Source: Charina bottae (taxonomy: Eukaryota > Chordata > Lepidosauria > Squamata > Charinaidae). Taken from it: DNA of 64,000 nt. Below, piece after piece: positions 46,450 through 58,239 of this stretch. Position 1 is the stretch's first letter. Each line of letters begins with the position of its first letter. Position numbers and translations under genes: made by a program. Where the stretch lies: assembly GCA_023362775.1 (NCBI GenBank), contig JALMGJ010000005.1, forward strand, positions 71,602,963 to 71,666,962, in the 5' to 3' direction. The notes below the pieces were generated by a model. The model saw only the letters and a program-made list of their open reading frames with translations, made no database searches and had not been told where the DNA came from.

Positions 46450-48060
46450 AATTATAGTCTTCTTCTTTAGAGGTGTGATTCCAACAAATATTTGTGAGCA
46501 AATTATTGATACAAAGGAAAAAGGAACAGAAAATGATATACTAAGTTAAATGGACCCTTGTTACACTTGGATAAATATTACTGATATTATAGATAAGGGG
46601 ACCTGCAACATTGGAACTGAAATAGCTATTGCTGAGAGACAGTTAAATCCTGGGAGCACAAAAAATGTTACATCTCTGAATAATAGTGCACCAACAATAC
46701 AATCAAATGCTTCACTGTAACACAAAACAACTGGTAACAACAAAGCCTTGCACTGAAGCCTCAACCCCACTAAACATATGATTTGTGATTCATTATTAGC
46801 ACATTATTTAAGGGATTCACAGGATTCCTGTCTCCATAAAATAATAGAAACTTTGGGAGAATAACACGAGGCGCTCAATAATTTTGCTTTGAGGGGTTCA
46901 TCTGACAATACAAATGAAAGAATTCATTTACTACTCATTCATCTATCCACTTCAAGTGGTTTATTGACCAAAACTCTTACCAAACTGGTCTCAAATGAGA
47001 TCAGACCTCAGAAAGACAAAAATATATGATAATAATCACTTCATAACCATTCTCAGATTCAGACTCTATGTAGTACTAAGAAGAGGACAAAGAAAGTAAA
47101 CTCTCAGGTGCATTTTAGAAAAAAGAAAAAGAAGGTAGAAATGGAAACTTAAATAAGGAAAAGCAAGAATAGGAAGCATGCACCTAAGCTGAATTATAAC
47201 TATCTTCAACTTTTGTTGGAAACAAACAATACAGAGAACACAGGCAACTAAAAAGTCATCAAAGATGGATAAATAAAGTACTTAATAAAGAAGTAAGGTT
47301 TTTAAAAAGATTGAAATGTCTAATATTGGTCAATCAAATCACTTATGAGAATAGATCCCATAATTGGTCAAAATCATGTTGTTGTTGTTGTTCAGTCGTT
47401 TAGTTGTGTCCGACTCTTCGTGACCTCATGGACCATAGCACGCCAGGCTTCCCTGTCCTCCACTGTCACCCGGAGTTTACTCAAATTCATGTTCATCTAG
47501 CAAAAGCTTAACAAGTTTGCTCTTTTGAGGAGCAAGGGAGAAGATGTCCCATGTAGGAGGTGTCATTTTCAACTTATGAAAGCCAAACTTGCATTTATTA
47601 ACTTTCTAAAACCCTGAGGCTTACTTTCACAGATGGAATGAAGATTACATTTTGTGTAGCTACTTCAAACATTTACTCCTGTTAGATTCAGTGCAGATGA
47701 CAATGAAGATGGAATATCTGCATTATAATGGTGTTATAACAAGTGCATTGGTAACTTTTGATTCTGGTGATGAGGCACAAATGGTTTATCAATGTAAATA
47801 CAGTATTTTCTTCAGGCAAAGGGCTTGGAGTAAATAGATGTTACCTGTGTACTTTTGTAATTTCATAATTCCTTTAGATACATTTAATTTATATAATCCA
47901 GTAGTTGATAGGAATTTTTTACCTGAAGAAAACATGCCAATAAACACTTTTAGTGAATTGCCTCCTATGAAACAAAATAGTATTATAGCCAAATTCTTTT
48001 GGCTAAGAGAAGAGCTGCAACACAAACACATACAGTTACCAACTTCAATTCCCTCCTAAT
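46450..48060 (+). pseudogene. Possible decayed protein-coding stretch
   Basis: Several + frames look protein-like although broken. They include DKGTCNIGTEIAIAERQLNP (near 46590), TSSGLLTKTLTKLVSNEI (near 46950), KMEYLHYNGVITSALVTFDS (near 47710) and NPVVDRNFLPEENMPINTF then KFFWLREELQHKHIQ (47890-48040). No frame is open throughout, and the BovB fragment at 47371 interrupts it. It could be a retro-pseudogene, an old retroelement or chance. I do not recognise the protein. Confidence 0.25.
47371..47498 (-). mobile_element. BovB LINE 3' terminal fragment
   Basis: The + strand reads tgttgttgttgttcagtcgt through actcaaattcatgttcat, the reversed BovB end. A possible short duplication (tcatgtt) overlaps BovB's own sequence, so the boundary is ambiguous. 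Confidence 0.85.
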
Positions 48061-48810
48061 TCTAAAAGCTCTGAGAAGAAGGGGATGACCCAAGAAGACT
48101 GATGCCTAACGTGAAGGAAGTGAAAATAAAAGCAAGCTTAGCAGTACTGGCCAAAACACCTAAATGTATAATAATCAACCTACATAAAGGCAGTGCAGAC
48201 ACTACAACTTTGGCTGGGAAGAGTAGTGGAGATTAACTATATTACTATGAAAATAATTTAAATAGCCCCATTTTTCAAGGGATATCAAACTATAGAGCCT
48301 CTTATCTTAAGGATACAGGGCCCCCACAACCACTTGCATGTAAAGCCTTAACCACAATGTAACTCAGTTTGTAGGACACCTGCAGTTGCCTCCTGGTTTT
48401 AGTAGACAAACCAATATGGTTAGACTAAACATCTTGGATGAAATTGCTTGATGCCCTGACCTGATATTCAAATCCAGTCCAAGTCATGAAATAATTTGCA
48501 CTAAAAAACAAGTAAAACAAAGCTTCCCATGTGCCAGACTAAGCTGATTCTATTAGTACTTAAGTTATAAATGCAAGTTGTCTTCCTAGTTTTGCAGTTG
48601 GGAGGAGGATCTCACATAACAAATGACAAGCTGTGAACTTCATGTGCTTTTTCCATCCTGGTTTGGAATATAGCAGAATGCAAGGCTCAAACTGCTGATA
48701 ATGGTTCCTCATAGTTATTACAATCCCATGACGTGGTATGCTTGTAAGAAAATGTGGATCTCAGAAAGCCAGATTCATATAATTTATTTAGCAGGATTTA
48801 GATTGTGAAT

Positions 48811-51481
48811 CTATTACTGTGGACAAGAGGACCACAGAAGAAATGGAGTAGCCTTCATAATTATTAATAAAGTGGCTAAAGCAGTGCTTGGATACAATCC
48901 AAAAAACGATAGAATGATCTCAATTCGAATTCAGGGTAAGCCATTTAACATCACAGTGATCCAAATATACGCCCCAACCACAGATGCTGAAGAAGCAGAA
49001 GTAGATCAGTTCTATGAGGATCTGCAGCACCTACTGGATAATACACCAAAAAGAGATGTTATTTTCATTACAGGAGACTGGAATGCTAAGGTGGGTAGTC
49101 AGACGACACCTGGAATTACAGGCAAGCATGGTCTAGGAGAACAAAATGAAGCAGGACATAGGCTGATATAATTTTGCCAAGACAACTCACTGTGCATAAC
49201 AAACACTCTCTTCCAACAACCTAAAAGACGACTTTATACATGGACTTCACCAGATGGTCGACACCGAAATCAGATTGACTACATCCTTTGCAGCCAAAGG
49301 TGGCGGACATCTATACAGTCGGTAAAAACAAGACCTGGAGCTGACTGTAGTTCAGATCACGAACTTCTTATTGCAAAATTTAGAATCAGACTAAAGAGAA
49401 TAGGGAAGACCCACAGATCAGTTAGATATTTGCTCACTAATATTCCTAAGGAATATGCAGTGGAGGTGAAGAATAGATTTAAGGGACTAGATTTAGTAGA
49501 TAGGGTCCCGGAAGAACTATGGACAGAAGTTCGCAACATTGTTCAGGAGGCAGCAACAAAAAACGTCCCAAAGAAAAAGAAAACCAAGAAGGCAAGATGG
49601 CTGTCTGCTGAGACACTGGAAGTAGCCCAAGAAAGAAGGAAAGCAAAAGGCAACAGTGATAGGGGGAGATATGCCCAATTAAATGCAAAATTCCAGAGGT
49701 TAGCCAGAAGAGATAAGGAATTATTTTTAAACAAGCAATGTGCGGAAGTGGAAGAAGACAATAGAATAGGAAGGACAAGAGACCTCTTCCAGAAAATTAG
49801 AAACATTGGAGGTAAATTCCAGGCAAAAATGGGTATGATCAAAAACAAAGATGGTAAGGACCTAACAGAAACAGAAGAGATCAAGAAAAGGTGGCAAGAA
49901 TATACGGAAGATCTGTATAGGAAGGATAATAATATTGGAGATAGCTTTGACGGTGTGGTCAGTGAGTTAGAGCCAGACGTCCTGAAGAGTGAGGTTGAAT
50001 GGGCCTTAAGAAGCATTGCTAATAACAAGACAGCAGGAGACGACGATATCCCAGCTGAACTGTTTAAAATCTTGCAAGATGATGCTGTCAAGGTGATGCA
50101 TGCCATATGCCATCAAATTTGGAAAACACAAGAATGGCCATCAGATTGGAAAAAATCAACTTATATCCCCATACCAAAAAAGGGAAGCACTAAAGAATGT
50201 TCAAACTATCGAACAGTGGTACTTATTTCACATGCCAGTAAGGTAATGCTCAAGATCTTGCAAGGTAGACTCCAGCAATTCATGGAGCGAGAATTGCCAG
50301 ATGTACAAGCTGGGTTTAGAAAAGGCAGAGGAACTAGAGACCAAATTGCCAATATCCGCTGGATAATGGAGAAAGCCAGGGAGTTTCAGAAAAACATCTA
50401 TTTTTGTTTTATTGACTATTCTAAAGCCTTTGACTGTGTGGATCAATACAAATTGTGGCAAGTTCTTGGTGGTATGGGGATACCAAGTCATCTTGCCTGC
50501 CTCCTGAGGAATCTGTATAACGACCAAGTAGCAACGGTAAGAACAGACCACGGAACAACGGACTGGTTTAAGATTGGGAAAGGAGTATGGCAGGGCTGTA
50601 TACTCTCACCCTACCTATTCAACCTGTATGCAGAACACATCATGCGACGTGCTGGGCTTGAGTAATCCAAGGCTGGAGTTAAAATCACTGGAAGAAACAT
50701 TAACAATCTCAGATATGCAGATGATACCACTTTGATGGCTGAAAGCGAGGAGGAGTTGAGGAGCCTTATGACGAAGGTGAAAGAAGAAAGTGCAAAAGCT
50801 GGGTTGCAGTTAAACCTCAAAAAAACCAAGATTATGGCAACCAGCTTGATTGATAACTGGCAAATAGAGGGAGAAAAAGTGGAGGCAGTGACAGACTTTG
50901 TATTTCTAGGCGCAAAGATTACTGCAGATCCTGACTGTAGCCAGGAAATCAGAAGACGTCTACTTCTTGGGAGGAGAGCAATGGCAAATCTTGATAAAAT
51001 AGTTAAGAGCAGAGACATCACACTGACAACAAAGGTCCGCATAATTAAAGCAGTGGTATTCCCCGTAGTAACCTATGGCTGTGAGAGCTGGACCATAAGG
51101 AAGGCTGAGCGAAGGAAGATTGATGCTTTTGAACTGTGGTGTTGGAGGAAAATTCTGAGAGTGCCTTGGACTGCAAGAAGATCAAACCAGTCCATACTCC
51201 AGGAAATAAAGCCAGACTGCTCACTTGAGGGAATGATATTAAAGGCAAAACTGGCCACATAATGAGAAGACATGATACCCTGGAGAAGAAGCTGATGCTA
51301 GGGAAAGTGGAAGGCAAAAGGAAGAGGGGCCGACCAAGGGCAAGATGGATGGATGATATTCTGGAGGTGACAGACTCAACCATGGGGGAGCTGGGGATGG
51401 TGACGGCCGACAGGAAGCTCTGGCGTGGGCTGGTCCATGAAGTCACGAAGAGTCGGAAGCGACTGAATGAATAAACAACAA
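48811..51481 (+). mobile_element. RTE LINE, diverged BovB-related subfamily
   Basis: It is truncated at its 5' end inside the endonuclease (attactgtggacaagagg) and ends gaagagtcggaagcgactga, ataaacaacaa. An 11-bp duplication (agattgtgaat) lies at 48800-48810 and 51482-51492. Protein and 3' end differ at many positions from the copy at 53456, so it is another subfamily rather than a decayed copy of the same one. Confidence 0.9.
48812..51474 (+). pseudogene. RTE endonuclease-reverse transcriptase, lightly broken
   Basis: The frame shows GDWNAKVG and SSDHELL of the AP-type endonuclease, then the RT motifs FCFIDYSKAFDCVD, GVWQGCILSPYLFNLY and YADD (50714-50725), and the C-terminal HEVTKSRKRLNE. 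It stays in one frame from 48872 to 51262 apart from TAA codons at 49169 and 50663. A frameshift near 51245 then leads into the last 70 codons. Three lesions over 2.6 kb suggest moderate age. The N-terminal endonuclease residues are lost with the 5' truncation. Confidence 0.88.
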
Positions 51482-51492
51482 AGATTGTGAAT

Positions 51493-53455
51493 TATTCCAC
51501 TGAGGAAATTACACTCTATAGGCTGCCCTTTAGGTGCTTGTGTGTGTGTATATGCATGCACGGCTATTTTGTTAAATATGAAGTGGAATCTGGAGGCAGC
51601 TCAGATAAATCTGGACTGTGATCCCTCCCTACTGGTAGTGAGATTCATGATAATAAATGAGCCTGTGTTAATACTACTAAATGTTTACATGCCTCCTAGA
51701 AGGGCCAAATTTCAAAGTCAGAACTGGTTTTGCAATAGTTATATTAGAAGATAAATTTCTGGTGGATTTTATTATATTGGTAGGAGATTTTAATCTAAGA
51801 ATAGGGCGTGATAAGTATAAAATAGCAAAACGTTTGAAACCCAATCCTGATTAACTTTATCTTACCTACTTTTATAACTTGAAGGATTCTAAAACAAATC
51901 TGGTAGGATACAAATTCCTAAATTTACTTTATAAACAGAACTATCAGGTCCTGAAAGACTCCCACCACAGGGTTTCCCTCCAGCAATTACATCTTCTTAT
52001 AAACAAATAGAATAAGTATAATTGATTATGAATGTATCCCCTCTACCAAGACAGAAAACATTCAAAATATGGAAGTCATGTCAAGAGCTTGCAGTGATTA
52101 CCAACCTATCTTGTTTCAATAGATGGGACTTGAAGCCAGTAGGAAGTTGAAAGTTTAAAATGATCATCTGCCTGAATTAGATCTTCTGAGTTAAAAAAGA
52201 ATCAAATGGTCCATAAGTCAGTAGAGAAAATGACTGCAATTTTACATTCAAATTGTCTGGCAGATATTTGCTACAACTTGATCAGTGCTGACTCAGTTTC
52301 TCCAGATGTTTTGAACTACTATCAACATAGAGTTGATCAGTTAAAGACAGAGTTAATGCAAGATAACTCTAACTTAAGACCCCTCCAAAATGTAATCATT
52401 GCTTTGAAGTAGAATGCATAATAGCACATCGTATGGTTAGCTATTTGGTTAACCATAAGGAGAGTGAAAGAAAGCCACTTCCTTTCTTTGATTAATTGAT
52501 TATGGAATTTGTTACAAAGAAAAGGGAATATGAACTCTTCTAATGAGAAAGAAAACATTACATCAAAGGGCCCCTTGGCACTCACTTTTGAATGTCATTG
52601 ATACCAAAGATACAACACTATACCGGAAATTAGTTCGTGATAATTTAGCTGAGGGTAAGAACATCTTCAAGGCTAGAGTATCTAAAAAACTATGGGAGGA
52701 CTATTACATTGATTGTTTGCTCTCTATTCTAACCCTGTTAATTTCCCAGTTGATTTAGAATTTAGGGGTGATGCACCATGGCCTCCTGTCTCATGAAAAG
52801 AATTTGAATCTTTGATTTTGGTCCTACCCTCAAATAAAGCTCCAGGAGAGGATTATAAACCATGAGACACAATAAAAGTTAACTATCTTTGGTGGAATCC
52901 CAATCCCATTACACTTTTTGATAACATCAATTCTTCAGGCCCAGTCCCCCAGGGTTGGACACAAGCCTTGTGATCCCAATTTATTAAAAAGGTGATTGAG
53001 AGTTTCCAGAAAATTATAGACTTGTTACCCTGATTAACATCACAGCCATAAATTTATGCAAAATATCTGGCTAACAAATTAGAGAATTGGGTTATCATAA
53101 TGTGTATTCAGAGGAACAGGCTGAGTTTAGAGGCAGATACTCAACAATTTATCACTTTTTCATCTTGGATCATATGATAAATATGTCAATGTAAAATATA
53201 TCCTAAGGAAATTGTTTGATGCCTTTGTTGATTTTCATGCAGTCTTTGACTCTACGGCTGGAAACAAGCTATGGACTAAATTAGAAGAGCTTGAACAGAT
53301 TATTGATATTAATTATGGCATTATACACAAATACTAAAATTCAGGTTAGATTCATCCCCGAAGGTCATTTAACAAACAACATTTTGATCCTTAAAGGGGT
53401 GAAACATTGATGTGTGCTAGCACTGCTCTTATTCAACTTGTTTATCAGTGATATT
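51493..53455 (+). mobile_element. Old non-LTR LINE, 5' part (endonuclease and RT)
   Basis: Broken frames read VLILLNVYMPPRR and ILVGDFNLRIGRDKY (endonuclease), then LPSNKAPGEDY, EEQAEFRGRYSTIYHFFILD, DAFVDFHAVFDS and, just before the BovB insertion, ALLLFNLFISDI (RT). Many stops show age. The clade is not BovB; I cannot name it. It continues at 56340. Confidence 0.55.
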
Positions 53456-56317
53456 ATAAGTGGAAGGAAAGTCCGATGCTGTAAAGAACAATATTGCATA
53501 GGAACCTGGAATGTAAGAACTATGAATCAAGGTAAGCTGGATGTGGTCAAACATGAGATGACAAGATTGAACATCGACATATTGGGAATCAGCGAACTAA
53601 AATGGACAGGAATGGGCGAATTTAATTCAGGAGACCATTATATATACTACTGTGGGCAAGAATCCCTTAGAAGAAATGGAGTAGCTCTCATAGTCAATAA
53701 AAGAGTGGGAAAGGCAGTACTGGGGTACAACCTCAAAAACGACAGAATGCTTTCAGTTCGAATCCAAGGCAAACCATTCAACATCACAGTGATCCAAGTC
53801 TATGCCCCAACCACTGATGCCAAAGAAGCTGAAGTTGACCGGTTCTATGAAGACCTACAACACCTTCTAGAACTAACACCAAAAAAAGATGTCCTTTTCA
53901 TCATAGGGGACTGGAATGCTAAGGTAGGAAGTCAAAAAATAACTGGAATAACAGGCAAGTTCGGCCTCGGAGTACAAAATGAAGCAGGGCAAAGGCTAAT
54001 AGAGTTTTGTCAAGAGAACACGCTGGTCATAGCAAACACTCTTTTCCAACAACACAAGAGACGACTATACACATGGACATCACCAGATGGTCAATACCGA
54101 AATCAGATTGATTATATACTTTGCAGCCAAAGATGGAGAAGCTCTATACAATCAGCAAAAACAAGACCTGGAGCTGACTGTGGCTCAGATCATGAGCTTC
54201 TTATTGCAAAATTTAGGCTTAAATTGAAGAATGTAGAGAAAACCACTAGACCAATCAGGTATAACCTAAATCATATCCCTTATGAATATACAGTGGAAGT
54301 GAGGAACAGATTTAAAGGATTAGATCTGGTAGACAGAGTGCCTGAAGAACTATGGATGGAGGTTCGTAACATTGTACAGGAGGCAGCAACTAAAACCATC
54401 CCAAAGAAAAAGAAATGCAAGAAAGCAAAGTGGCTGACTGATGAGGCTTTACAAATAGCTGAGGAAAGAAGGGAAGCAAAAGGCAAGGGAGAAAGGGAAA
54501 GATATAAACAACTGAATGCAGAATTCCAGAGAATAGCAAGGAGAGATAAGAAGGCCTTCTTAAATGAACAATGCAAAGAAATCGAGGAAAACAATAGAAT
54601 GGGGAAGACTAGAGATCTCTTCAAGAAAATCGGAGATATCAAGGGAACATTTTGTGCAAAGATGGGCATGATAAAGGACAAAAAAGGCAGGGACCTAACA
54701 GAAGCAGAAGAGATTAAGAAGAGGTGGCAAGAATACACAGAAGAACTATACAAGAAAGATCTTAATATCCCTGATAAATACGATGGTGTGGTCACTGACC
54801 TTGAGCCGGACATCCTAGAGAGTGAAGTCAAGTGGGCCTTAGGAAGCATTACTAACAACAAAGCTAGCGGAGAAGACAGTATCCCAGCTGAGCTATTTAA
54901 AATCCTAAAAGATGATGCTGTTAAAGTGCTGCACTCAATATGCCAACAAATTTGGAAAACTCAACAGTGGCCACAGGATTGGAAAAGGTCAGTTTACGTT
55001 CCAATTCCAAAGAAAGGCAATGCCAAAGAATGTTCAAACTACCGTACAATTGCGCTCATTTCACATGCCAGCAAGGTTATGCTCAAAATCCTACAAGCTA
55101 GGCTTCAGCAGCATGTGACCCGAGAACTACCAGAAGTGCAAGCTGGGGTTCGAAGAGGCAGAGGAACTAGAGATCAGATTGCCAACATTCGCTGGATCAT
55201 GGAAAAAGCAAGAGAGTTCCAGAAAAACATCTACTTCTGCTTCATTGACTACGCTAAAGCCTTTGATTGTGTGGATCACAACAAACTGTGGCAAATTCTT
55301 AAAGAGATGGGAGTACCAGACCACCTTACCTGTCTCCTGAGAAACCTGTATGTGGGTCAAGAAGCAACAGTTAGAACCGGACATGGAACAACCGACTGGT
55401 TCAAAATTGGGAAAGGAGTACGACAAGGCTGTATATTATCACCCTGCTTATTTAACTTATATGCAGAGTACATCATGAGAAATGCCGGGCTGGATGAATC
55501 ACAAGCTGGAGTTAAGATTGCCGGGAAAAATATCAACAACCTCAGATATGCAGACGATACCACCCTAATGGCAGAAAGTGAAGAGGAACTAAAGAGCCTC
55601 TTGATGAGGGTGAAAGAGGAGAGTGCAAAAGCTGGCTTGAAACTCAACATTAAAAAAACCCAGATCATGGCATCTGGTCCCATCACTTCCTGGCAAATAG
55701 AAGGGGAAGAAATGGAAGCAGTGACAGATTTTATTTTCTTGGGCTCCAAGATCACCGCAGACGGTGACTGCAGCCATGAAATTAAAAGACGCTTGCTCCT
55801 TGGAAGGAAAGCTATGGCAAACCTAGACAGCATATTAAAAAGCAGAGACATCACCTTGCCGACAAAGGTCCGTATAGTTAAAGCTATGGTTTTTCCAGTA
55901 GCAATGTATGGCTGTGAGAGTTGGACCATAAGGAAGGCTGAGCGCCGAAGAATTGATGCTTTCGAGCTGTGGTGCTGGAGAAGACTCTTGAGAGTCCCTT
56001 GGACTGCAAGGAAGTCAAACCAGTCAATCCTAAAGGAAATCAACCCTGACTGCTCATTGGAAGGACAGATGCTGAAGCTGAAGCTCAAATACTTTGGCCA
56101 CCTAATGCGAAGAGAGGACTCACTGGAAAAGACCCTGATGCTGGGAAAGACTGAGGGCAAAAGGAGAAGGGGACGGCAGAGGATGAGATGGTTAGATAGC
56201 ATCACCGATGTAATGAACATGAATTTGAGTAAACTCCGAGAGACAGTGGAGGACAGGAAGGCCTGGCGTGCTATGGTCCATGAGGTCACGAAGAGTCGGA
56301 CACGACTGAACGACTGA
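53456..56317 (+). CDS. BovB endonuclease-reverse transcriptase, open to the stop
   Basis: The frame is open for about 950 codons within the element. The endonuclease comes first, with TWNVRT, ISELKW, GDWNAKVG and a GSDHELLIAKF motif. The RT follows, with FCFIDYAKAFDCVD, GVRQGCILSPCLFNLY and YADD (55547-55558). The C-terminal domain reads ELWCWRRLLRVPWTAR, YFGHLMRREDSLEKT and ends TKSRTRLND. It nicks DNA and copies its RNA for insertion. The first ATG in the element (53522) lies after the endonuclease Asn motif, so the true start was lost. The frame also reads upstream into 14 residues of the host LINE. All visible catalytic motifs are kept, so the protein region appears intact. Confidence 0.93.
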   Translation: MSGRKVRCCKEQYCIGTWNVRTMNQGKLDVVKHEMTRLNIDILGISELKWTGMGEFNSGDHYIYYCGQESLRRNGVALIVNKRVGKAVLGYNLKNDRMLSVRIQGKPFNITVIQVYAPTTDAKEAEVDRFYEDLQHLLELTPKKDVLFIIGDWNAKVGSQKITGITGKFGLGVQNEAGQRLIEFCQENTLVIANTLFQQHKRRLYTWTSPDGQYRNQIDYILCSQRWRSSIQSAKTRPGADCGSDHELLIAKFRLKLKNVEKTTRPIRYNLNHIPYEYTVEVRNRFKGLDLVDRVPEELWMEVRNIVQEAATKTIPKKKKCKKAKWLTDEALQIAEERREAKGKGERERYKQLNAEFQRIARRDKKAFLNEQCKEIEENNRMGKTRDLFKKIGDIKGTFCAKMGMIKDKKGRDLTEAEEIKKRWQEYTEELYKKDLNIPDKYDGVVTDLEPDILESEVKWALGSITNNKASGEDSIPAELFKILKDDAVKVLHSICQQIWKTQQWPQDWKRSVYVPIPKKGNAKECSNYRTIALISHASKVMLKILQARLQQHVTRELPEVQAGVRRGRGTRDQIANIRWIMEKAREFQKNIYFCFIDYAKAFDCVDHNKLWQILKEMGVPDHLTCLLRNLYVGQEATVRTGHGTTDWFKIGKGVRQGCILSPCLFNLYAEYIMRNAGLDESQAGVKIAGKNINNLRYADDTTLMAESEEELKSLLMRVKEESAKAGLKLNIKKTQIMASGPITSWQIEGEEMEAVTDFIFLGSKITADGDCSHEIKRRLLLGRKAMANLDSILKSRDITLPTKVRIVKAMVFPVAMYGCESWTIRKAERRRIDAFELWCWRRLLRVPWTARKSNQSILKEINPDCSLEGQMLKLKLKYFGHLMRREDSLEKTLMLGKTEGKRRRGRQRMRWLDSITDVMNMNLSKLRETVEDRKAWRAMVHEVTKSRTRLND

Positions 56318-56327
56318 ACAACAACAA
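53456..56327 (+). mobile_element. BovB LINE, nearly full coding, 12-bp TSD
   Basis: A perfect 12-bp duplication (atcagtgatatt) at 53444-53455 and 56328-56339 delimits a 2872-bp insertion into an older LINE. It ends gagtcggacacgactgaac, gactgaacaacaacaa, as BovB does. The 5' UTR and any upstream frame are missing, so it is 5'-truncated. It is close to BovB elements shared by squamates and ruminants. Confidence 0.95.
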
Positions 56328-56339
56328 ATCAGTGATATT

Positions 56340-57275
56340 GTTTCAGCCCTGAGCTGAGACATTTTTCCCCAGTAAAGTTGGGAAATAGGAATTTGTTGGT
56401 ACTTCTTTATTCAAATGACCTACTGTATTGCTCATTTCATATTCTCAGGCAGGCCTTCATAGATAATTATGGGCACTGGACAGTTATTGTTTTACACATT
56501 CATTAATTTTAAATGCTGAAAAGACAAAGGTGGTGGTATTTGGGGGAAAAAAGAAAAATTCATAAACGGAAAGTGATCTAGAACAGGTACCCTCATATAG
56601 ATATCTGGGAATTCTTTTTGTGGCTTCAGGTAGTTGGTGCTCTCATTATTGACTTTCAGAAATCAAAATGGATCAATCATTAGCTGGAATAATAAAGTTT
56701 TGATGTACAAGTGGTGGACATCACATTTCTCCAGTCTTAACCCTTCTGAAAAACAAGCTAGTTGCATATTTTCTGCATGCAACTGAGATATGGGGGATTT
56801 CTATCCATTATGACATGGAGTTTTTCCAAAACAAGCTTCTTAGAATTATTTTAGGTGTATCTAAATAGACACTATCTCCTTCTGCATTCACAAACTGGCA
56901 CATACCCAATTAAAGGTAAAATAATTGTTAGGGCATTTAATTACTGGGTTAGGCTTTTTTCACTACCTGATTCCTGATTTGTCAAGTTGTACCTTTTGGA
57001 GCAAATGAAATTCCCCATGTCATCTTGTACTTGTTGATTGATATTCTTAACCAATCATATGTATTCTTTTACACCAGCATTCCTACTGAATTCAGATAGC
57101 ACAAATGATAATCAGCTATTTAAAAACAGAGTTTGGGATATTTTTGTTCAAAGGAATCTATCTATAATTTCACAAAACAATATTGATCAGTATGCATGCA
57201 ATAAAACTGGATTCAAATGTGAGTACTATTTAAGGTGTATAACAGAGTCATCCTGTGGAGAGGCACTCACTAGAC
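56340..57275 (+). mobile_element. Old non-LTR LINE, 3' part, first segment
   Basis: It resumes the element cut by BovB: VLLYSNDLLYCSF (altered catalytic box), LNAEKTKVVV-type text (aaatgctgaaaagacaaagg), YPHIDIWEFF and EIWGISIHYDMEFFQNKLLR. Stops are frequent. A hAT foldback copy interrupts it at 57276. Confidence 0.5.
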
Positions 57276-57391
57276 CAATGTTCCTCAACCTTGACAACTT
57301 TTAAGATGTGTGGACTTCAACTCCCAGAATTCCCCAGCCAGCATGGGGAATTAAAGTTAAACCTTAAAGTTGTCAAGGTTGAGAAACAATG
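57276..57391. mobile_element. hAT foldback MITE, copy 4
   Basis: It runs from caatgttcctcaaccttgac to gtcaaggttgagaaacaatg, with a perfect 8-bp duplication (cactagac) at 57268-57275 and 57392-57399. The second inner arm is shortened. Confidence 0.93.
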
Positions 57392-57840
57392 CACTAGACT
57401 ATGGTTTCAAGAACAGACTTTAACTACCAGGGAGGGCTGATTCCTTAAAATACTATAAAATATGCATTTCTGTCCATATTCCAATAAAACTATAAAAGAC
57501 CTGCCACAGTTTTTATTCCACTGTTCTATTTCTGCTTCTGCTCATGACAAATTTTTGGAACCCTCTTGTAGGGAAAATTATTCTGATCTGAATCCCACAA
57601 AATTGAATATTTAATGAATTTAAACAAGCAGACTTCATTATGGAGGCTGGCAAGTTTTGCTTGAGTGGCTGCTAAACAGAGAAATTGTTTTATTAAAAGT
57701 TCTTAACTTTTTATTTATGTTTAATTGCTCTACAAATAATGATATATAGGTTTTACTTGATTTTTATGTATTTTAATAATAGTTGGTCATCATTTTACTT
57801 TACTCAATCTGTTTACGCAATAAATGGATTGGATTAGACT
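57392..57840 (+). mobile_element. Old non-LTR LINE, 3' part, last segment
   Basis: Decayed coding (tttttattccactgttct) gives way to a 3' end, caataaatggattggattag. The GATT-type tail resembles that of the LINE end at 62549-62916, suggesting the same broad family. Confidence 0.45.
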
Positions 57841-58239
57841 GGAGGGCAAACCCCTGGCTCATCAGACATTATTTAACTGTAATTCTCTGTCATCCCTAAC
57901 CATTACTTAAGTTAAATGTGGTAGATGAGAACTGTAAAAATTCTCCCATTTGGGGAGAGCTAACTGATGAAAGAAGAAAAAGAAAGTAAAGCATGGTTCA
58001 GATACATAGTAATATAGAAATGAAGTCCACGTGTGGGTTGATTTATTTTCAGGCTTTTTGAGAAGGTAAAAGTCATCTTAATATCAACAAAGGCATTAAT
58101 ACAGTTCTGAAAATGTTTTTCAAGCCCTAAGTTAATGGAGGATGCCAGATATTTCTATAAAAGGCTATAAAGTGGTTCAGAATTAAACATGGAGCATCCC
58201 ACAGAATATACTTGTTAGACAATAGGCAACTTGTAGAAA

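Noticed and set aside
49543..50106. A 187-residue minus-strand frame
   Set aside because: Antisense shadow of the diverged RTE frame at 48811-51481.
54280..56289. Long minus-strand frames (193 and 310 residues)
   Set aside because: They are antisense shadows of the BovB coding frame, produced by its codon usage.
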